From positions 88,808 to 152,807 of the forward strand of contig JBLIRR010000012.1 of assembly GCA_049472395.1 (NCBI GenBank): 64,000 bases of DNA. Direction: 5' to 3'. A program made the translations under genes and the position numbers. This document shows positions 61,342 through 64,000 of this stretch, piece by piece. The number at the start of each line of letters is the position of its first letter. Position 1 is the first letter of the stretch. A model generated the notes under the pieces. It saw only the letters and a list, made by a program, of their open reading frames with translations. It did not search any database and was not told where the DNA came from. The stretch is from JBLIRR01 sp049472395 (GTDB taxonomy: Bacteria; SZUA-182; DTGQ01; JBLIRR01).

Positions 61342-62313
61342 ATGCACAGATTTAATAAACTTATTATTCAGATTCCCTGTTACAATGAAGCAGAAACATT
61401 AAGCATAACCTTAAAAGAGCTGCCGCGTGTAGTAGAAGGATTTGATAAGGTCGAATGGCTTATTATTGATGACGGGAGCACAGATAACACAGTAGAAGTC
61501 GCCAAAGCTCATGGTGTTGATCACGTAGTAAGACATACCATAAACTTAGGTTTGGCTCGTGGTTTTATGACTGGTTTAGAGGCTTGTCTTAAATTAGGGG
61601 CGGATATTATTGTCAATACTGATGCAGATAATCAGTATTGTGCGGACGATATCCCTAAACTAATAGAACCGATACTATCCGGCAAAGCTGACATAGTGGT
61701 AGGCGCTCGCCCTATTAATGATATAAAGCATTTTTCATTCATTAAGAAATGTTTTCAAAAATTGGGGAGTTGGGTTGTCCGTATTGCCAGTAATACTGAT
61801 ATACCCGATGCGCCGAGTGGCTTTCGTGCCATTAGCCGTAAGGCAGCCATGCAACTTAATGTTTTTAATGAATATACTTACACTTTAGAAACTATCATTC
61901 AGGCGGGTCAAAAAGGTATAGCCATTATATCTGTACCTGTAAAAACAAATGAAAAGTTGCGACCATCACGGTTAATTAAGAGTATTTCAAATTATATCGT
62001 ACGTTCGATGCTCATTATTGTTCGAATCTTTATGACATATAAGCCTTTCAAGTTTTTCGCTATTCCAGGGACCATCTCTTTTGCTTTTGGACTGTTAATT
62101 GCTCTGCGTTTTTTGTATTTTTATCTTACTGGTAATGGAGGCGGTCATATTCAATCCCTTATTTTAGCTGGTCTTTTACTGGGAATGGGTTTTTTCCTAT
62201 GTGTCATAGGATTGGTAGCTGATTTGATATCAGTTAATCGAAAACTATTGGAGACACTTAACTGGCGGGTGCAGGAAATAGAGCATGAGCTTGCGGAGAA
62301 AAAACATGGCTGA
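61342..62313 (+). CDS. Polyprenyl-phosphate sugar synthase-like GT2 with two C-terminal helices
   Basis: The 323-residue GT-A enzyme has IPCYNEAETL (about 11-20), LIIDDGSTDNT (about 40-50) and NLGLARGFMTGLEACLKLGADIIVNTDADNQY with the DAD metal motif (about 96-98). IVVGARP and PSGFRAISRKAAMQL follow, then two C-terminal membrane helices (about 235-257 and 268-292). This is the dolichol-phosphate-mannose/ArnC pattern: sugar transfer from NDP-sugar to a polyprenyl phosphate. It probably feeds the GT-C-like enzyme encoded before it. Sugar identity unknown. Confidence 0.88.
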   Translation: MHRFNKLIIQIPCYNEAETLSITLKELPRVVEGFDKVEWLIIDDGSTDNTVEVAKAHGVDHVVRHTINLGLARGFMTGLEACLKLGADIIVNTDADNQYCADDIPKLIEPILSGKADIVVGARPINDIKHFSFIKKCFQKLGSWVVRIASNTDIPDAPSGFRAISRKAAMQLNVFNEYTYTLETIIQAGQKGIAIISVPVKTNEKLRPSRLIKSISNYIVRSMLIIVRIFMTYKPFKFFAIPGTISFAFGLLIALRFLYFYLTGNGGGHIQSLILAGLLLGMGFFLCVIGLVADLISVNRKLLETLNWRVQEIEHELAEKKHG

Positions 62314-62619
62314 TTAATTTTTCCATTTTCTTTCTTCCTGTATACCGGGGAATCCTTCCATTTTTTCCATTCTTTCTATATTCTAGCCTACTTCATTTAT
62401 AAATCCCATCATTGCTATCTTAGCGAATCAAGCTTTTCTTGTATATCTATCTCTTCTACTATTTAATATAATATTTCGATCTCCTGGTCTAAAGACTATT
62501 CAGATTAAAAAATGATTTACCCAAAGACTTAAATTTCAAATAATCAATTATATAATAATTAAGAAAAGAACAACGCTAATTCTCCTTACAAAAAAAATAA
62601 AAAAAAATAAAAAAAAAGC

Positions 62620-62648
62620 TTGCAATAAAAAAATCTTTTTGATATTAT
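62620..62648 (+). promoter_or_regulatory. Possible promoter of the C25 protease gene
   Basis: TTGCAA (62620-62625) and TATTAT (62643-62648) are 17 bp apart, about 290 bp before the ATG. The AT-rich sequence makes chance matches easier. Confidence 0.4.
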
Positions 62649-62699
62649 TTTTTCTACTTAAATTCAATATGAATATTTTAGCTCTTTTTCTACTTAAAT
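62649..62699 (+). repeat. Direct repeat pair TTTTTCTACTTAAAT
   Basis: Two identical 15-bp copies (62649-62663, 62685-62699) are spaced 36 bp start to start, between a putative promoter and the protease gene. They may be regulator sites or a slippage product. Confidence 0.4.
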
Positions 62700-62934
62700 A
62701 CTAAATAATTTAAATCTATAATGATATAATTTTATGATAAAAAACCATCAGAAATATATCGAATTGTTTAGTAAAAAAAATCCATTATTCGACATCTATC
62801 CATTATTAACTCTATACTTTAGTACTCATACTCTTACTGTACCTAATTTGTTTTAAAAATAAAAAAATTAACTATTATTTATAGATATTTTTTAAATTAT
62901 TTTTATTAACATTTTTAATGAGGGGAGAGAAGTT

Positions 62935-64000
62935 ATGAGAAGGATGAGGTGCATTACTCTTGCAATTCTATTTATGTTATTTGTCGTGCTATCGAGTTCT
63001 GTCATGTCTATAAGTAGAGCTGCCGGAATGAAGCCGGCCAATGCATTAGCGCCGATAAAAGGAAGAGACTCGGTAATGGTGGAGGTGGATAGCCAGGGAG
63101 GTGTTATTTTTCTTCTCTATTCCTTACCCGCACCTATGCTTAAGGAGCTTGATGAAGCCTTTAACGGCAAAAAAATGAAGCGGATTATCCTCGGCAATGC
63201 TCCCAATAGGGCCAATGAAGGGGAGCCGGTGTTGCCGGTGGTACCCTCTCAAGTGATTATTCCCTATGGAATGACTATTTCTAAAATAGATGTAAAGATG
63301 GGAAAGAAAATTGCCCTCTCAGGTGAACATTTCATTGAATATGGAAAGCCTGTATATCCTTTAATCCCCGACGCTCAGATCAAAAAGGGCGGCCCTAGTG
63401 ATGCAATCTATGGTTCTGACAATGCATTTCCCGGAAAAACCCATAATTTTGTCAGCCTTCAGAAAAAATATGGTGTCTCGGTTGCCATTGTCAATCTTAA
63501 TCCGATAACCTACAGTCCTAAATCAGGAAAGGTTTATTATTATGAAGATATATCACTCATAATAGTAACAAAACCGGATTCTTCCAATGGTAAATCCAAG
63601 ATTCGTATCCGTCCGGAAAAGTTTGATCCGCTCCAGGTAGGGATTGAGAATCCGGAGGCCCTTGATTCTTATGGGGGAGAATGGCAAGAGAGCACTATCC
63701 CTTTCGGGACTTTTAATCCATTAGACAGCTATCAATATGTGCTTATTACAAGTGAGGCAATAGATGATGCGGATACAGATGTCACAGTACATGATCTTAT
63801 AGCGCAAAAGCAATCGCGCGGCTTAACTGCCATAATTGTCACGATCGAAGATATATATGATAGCTTTCCTGGCGTAGATAATGCCGAAAAATTACGAAAT
63901 GCCATTATTTGGTATTACAATAACTGGGAAACCGATTATGTGCTTCTTGGAGGAGATATTAATATTATCCCAATGCGTAAACTTTGGTGTCAGGCATATG
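62935..64000 (+). CDS. Gingipain-like (C25) secreted cysteine protease, N-terminal part
   Basis: The first 355 codons are present. The start ATG is 9 nt after AGGGGAGAG. A signal peptide (about 1-30) leads to a C25 propeptide-like region (GEPVLPVVPSQVIIPYGM, about 105-122). The catalytic domain begins with YQYVLITSEAI and KQSRGLTAIIVTIEDIY, then WYYNNWETDYVLLGGDINIIPMR, the typical C25 segment. The catalytic His and Cys lie beyond the window. C25 proteases are exported and cleave proteins outside the cell; in Bacteroidota they use type IX secretion, which cannot be judged here. Confidence 0.85.
   Translation, partial: MRRMRCITLAILFMLFVVLSSSVMSISRAAGMKPANALAPIKGRDSVMVEVDSQGGVIFLLYSLPAPMLKELDEAFNGKKMKRIILGNAPNRANEGEPVLPVVPSQVIIPYGMTISKIDVKMGKKIALSGEHFIEYGKPVYPLIPDAQIKKGGPSDAIYGSDNAFPGKTHNFVSLQKKYGVSVAIVNLNPITYSPKSGKVYYYEDISLIIVTKPDSSNGKSKIRIRPEKFDPLQVGIENPEALDSYGGEWQESTIPFGTFNPLDSYQYVLITSEAIDDADTDVTVHDLIAQKQSRGLTAIIVTIEDIYDSFPGVDNAEKLRNAIIWYYNNWETDYVLLGGDINIIPMRKLWCQAY

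Larger units (their letters stand above)
62314..62934. other. 621-bp AT-rich intergenic region
   Basis: No gene is seen. It holds poly-A tracts (about 62587-62618), the promoter at 62620-62648, and two direct copies of TTTTTCTACTTAAAT (62649-62663 and 62685-62699) that start right after the -10 box and lie 36 bp apart. The length suggests a regulated promoter or a long leader for the protease gene. Confidence 0.5.

Noticed and set aside
1..64000. Prophage, transposase or toxin-antitoxin modules
   Set aside because: None of the genes shows recognisable integrase, transposase, phage structural or paired toxin-antitoxin features.

Overview
The window reads as a contiguous stretch of a low-GC (roughly 38-40 % by eye, falling to about 30 % near 57-63 kb) bacterial chromosome. 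The cell type looks Gram-negative: ExbB/ExbD proteins with a TonB/AgmX-like partner, lipoproteins, a Wzm/Wzt O-antigen-type exporter, a heptosyltransferase-like GT9, sigma-54 activators and a periplasmic-type tetrahaem cytochrome. I see no phage, transposase, CRISPR or rRNA genes. The one tRNA is tRNA-His(GUG). I cannot assign a phylum from sequence alone; a little-studied anaerobic Gram-negative lineage is an inference.

Layout. 0-4.3 kb holds housekeeping and small genes (Maf, a small membrane protein, a lipoprotein, an Smr protein, tRNA-His, a Trm112-like zinc protein, a response regulator with a structured 3' region and a strong terminator). 4.4-8.2 kb is the helicase HrpA. 8.2-13.4 kb is a 1643-residue secreted leucine-rich-repeat protein with about ten C-terminal tandem domains, behind a consensus sigma-70 promoter and an unusual leader. 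13.5-17 kb is an overlapping set: membrane transporter-like protein, eukaryotic-type HisA, RecJ. 17-28.7 kb is rich in signalling: a Gly/Tyr-repeat secreted protein, two large histidine kinases, nitroreductase, a PAS sensor without an output domain, a sigma-70 factor, a TlpA-like thioredoxin lipoprotein, a sigma-54 activator and HtpX. 28.7-35.3 kb holds an inositol-monophosphatase-like enzyme, a cyclic-nucleotide-binding membrane protein, a CBS protein with an overlapping small ORF, TreT-like trehalose synthase, an L-2-hydroxyglutarate-dehydrogenase-like flavoprotein and a TauE/SafE permease. 35.5-44.9 kb is one leftward operon: giant TPR protein, TPR lipoprotein, tetrahaem cytochrome c, ExbB, two ExbD and an AgmX/TonB-like protein. 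45-62.3 kb is a TPR protein followed by a surface-polysaccharide region (radical SAM, several glycosyltransferases, Wzm/Wzt, a methyltransferase-GT2-GT4 fusion, a GT-C-like membrane protein). The window ends inside a gingipain-like (C25) secreted protease.

The most interesting observation is at 31346-31510 on the minus strand. A 54-residue membrane protein overlaps the upstream CBS gene by ATGA and contains an in-frame TGA exactly where DUF6132-like proteins, as I remember them, carry a cysteine. A 6-bp stem with a GGTC apical loop begins 14 nt after the TGA, which is bacterial SECIS geometry. I propose a short selenoprotein that normal gene callers miss. Other points of note are a set of 18-bp repeats that bracket this gene pair, an ATA start codon in a glycosyltransferase, a start-stop mini-ORF and a long stem in the leader of the LRR gene, a degenerate-protease/cNMP-binding protein, and a cytochrome embedded in a TPR/ExbBD/AgmX energy-transducing operon.
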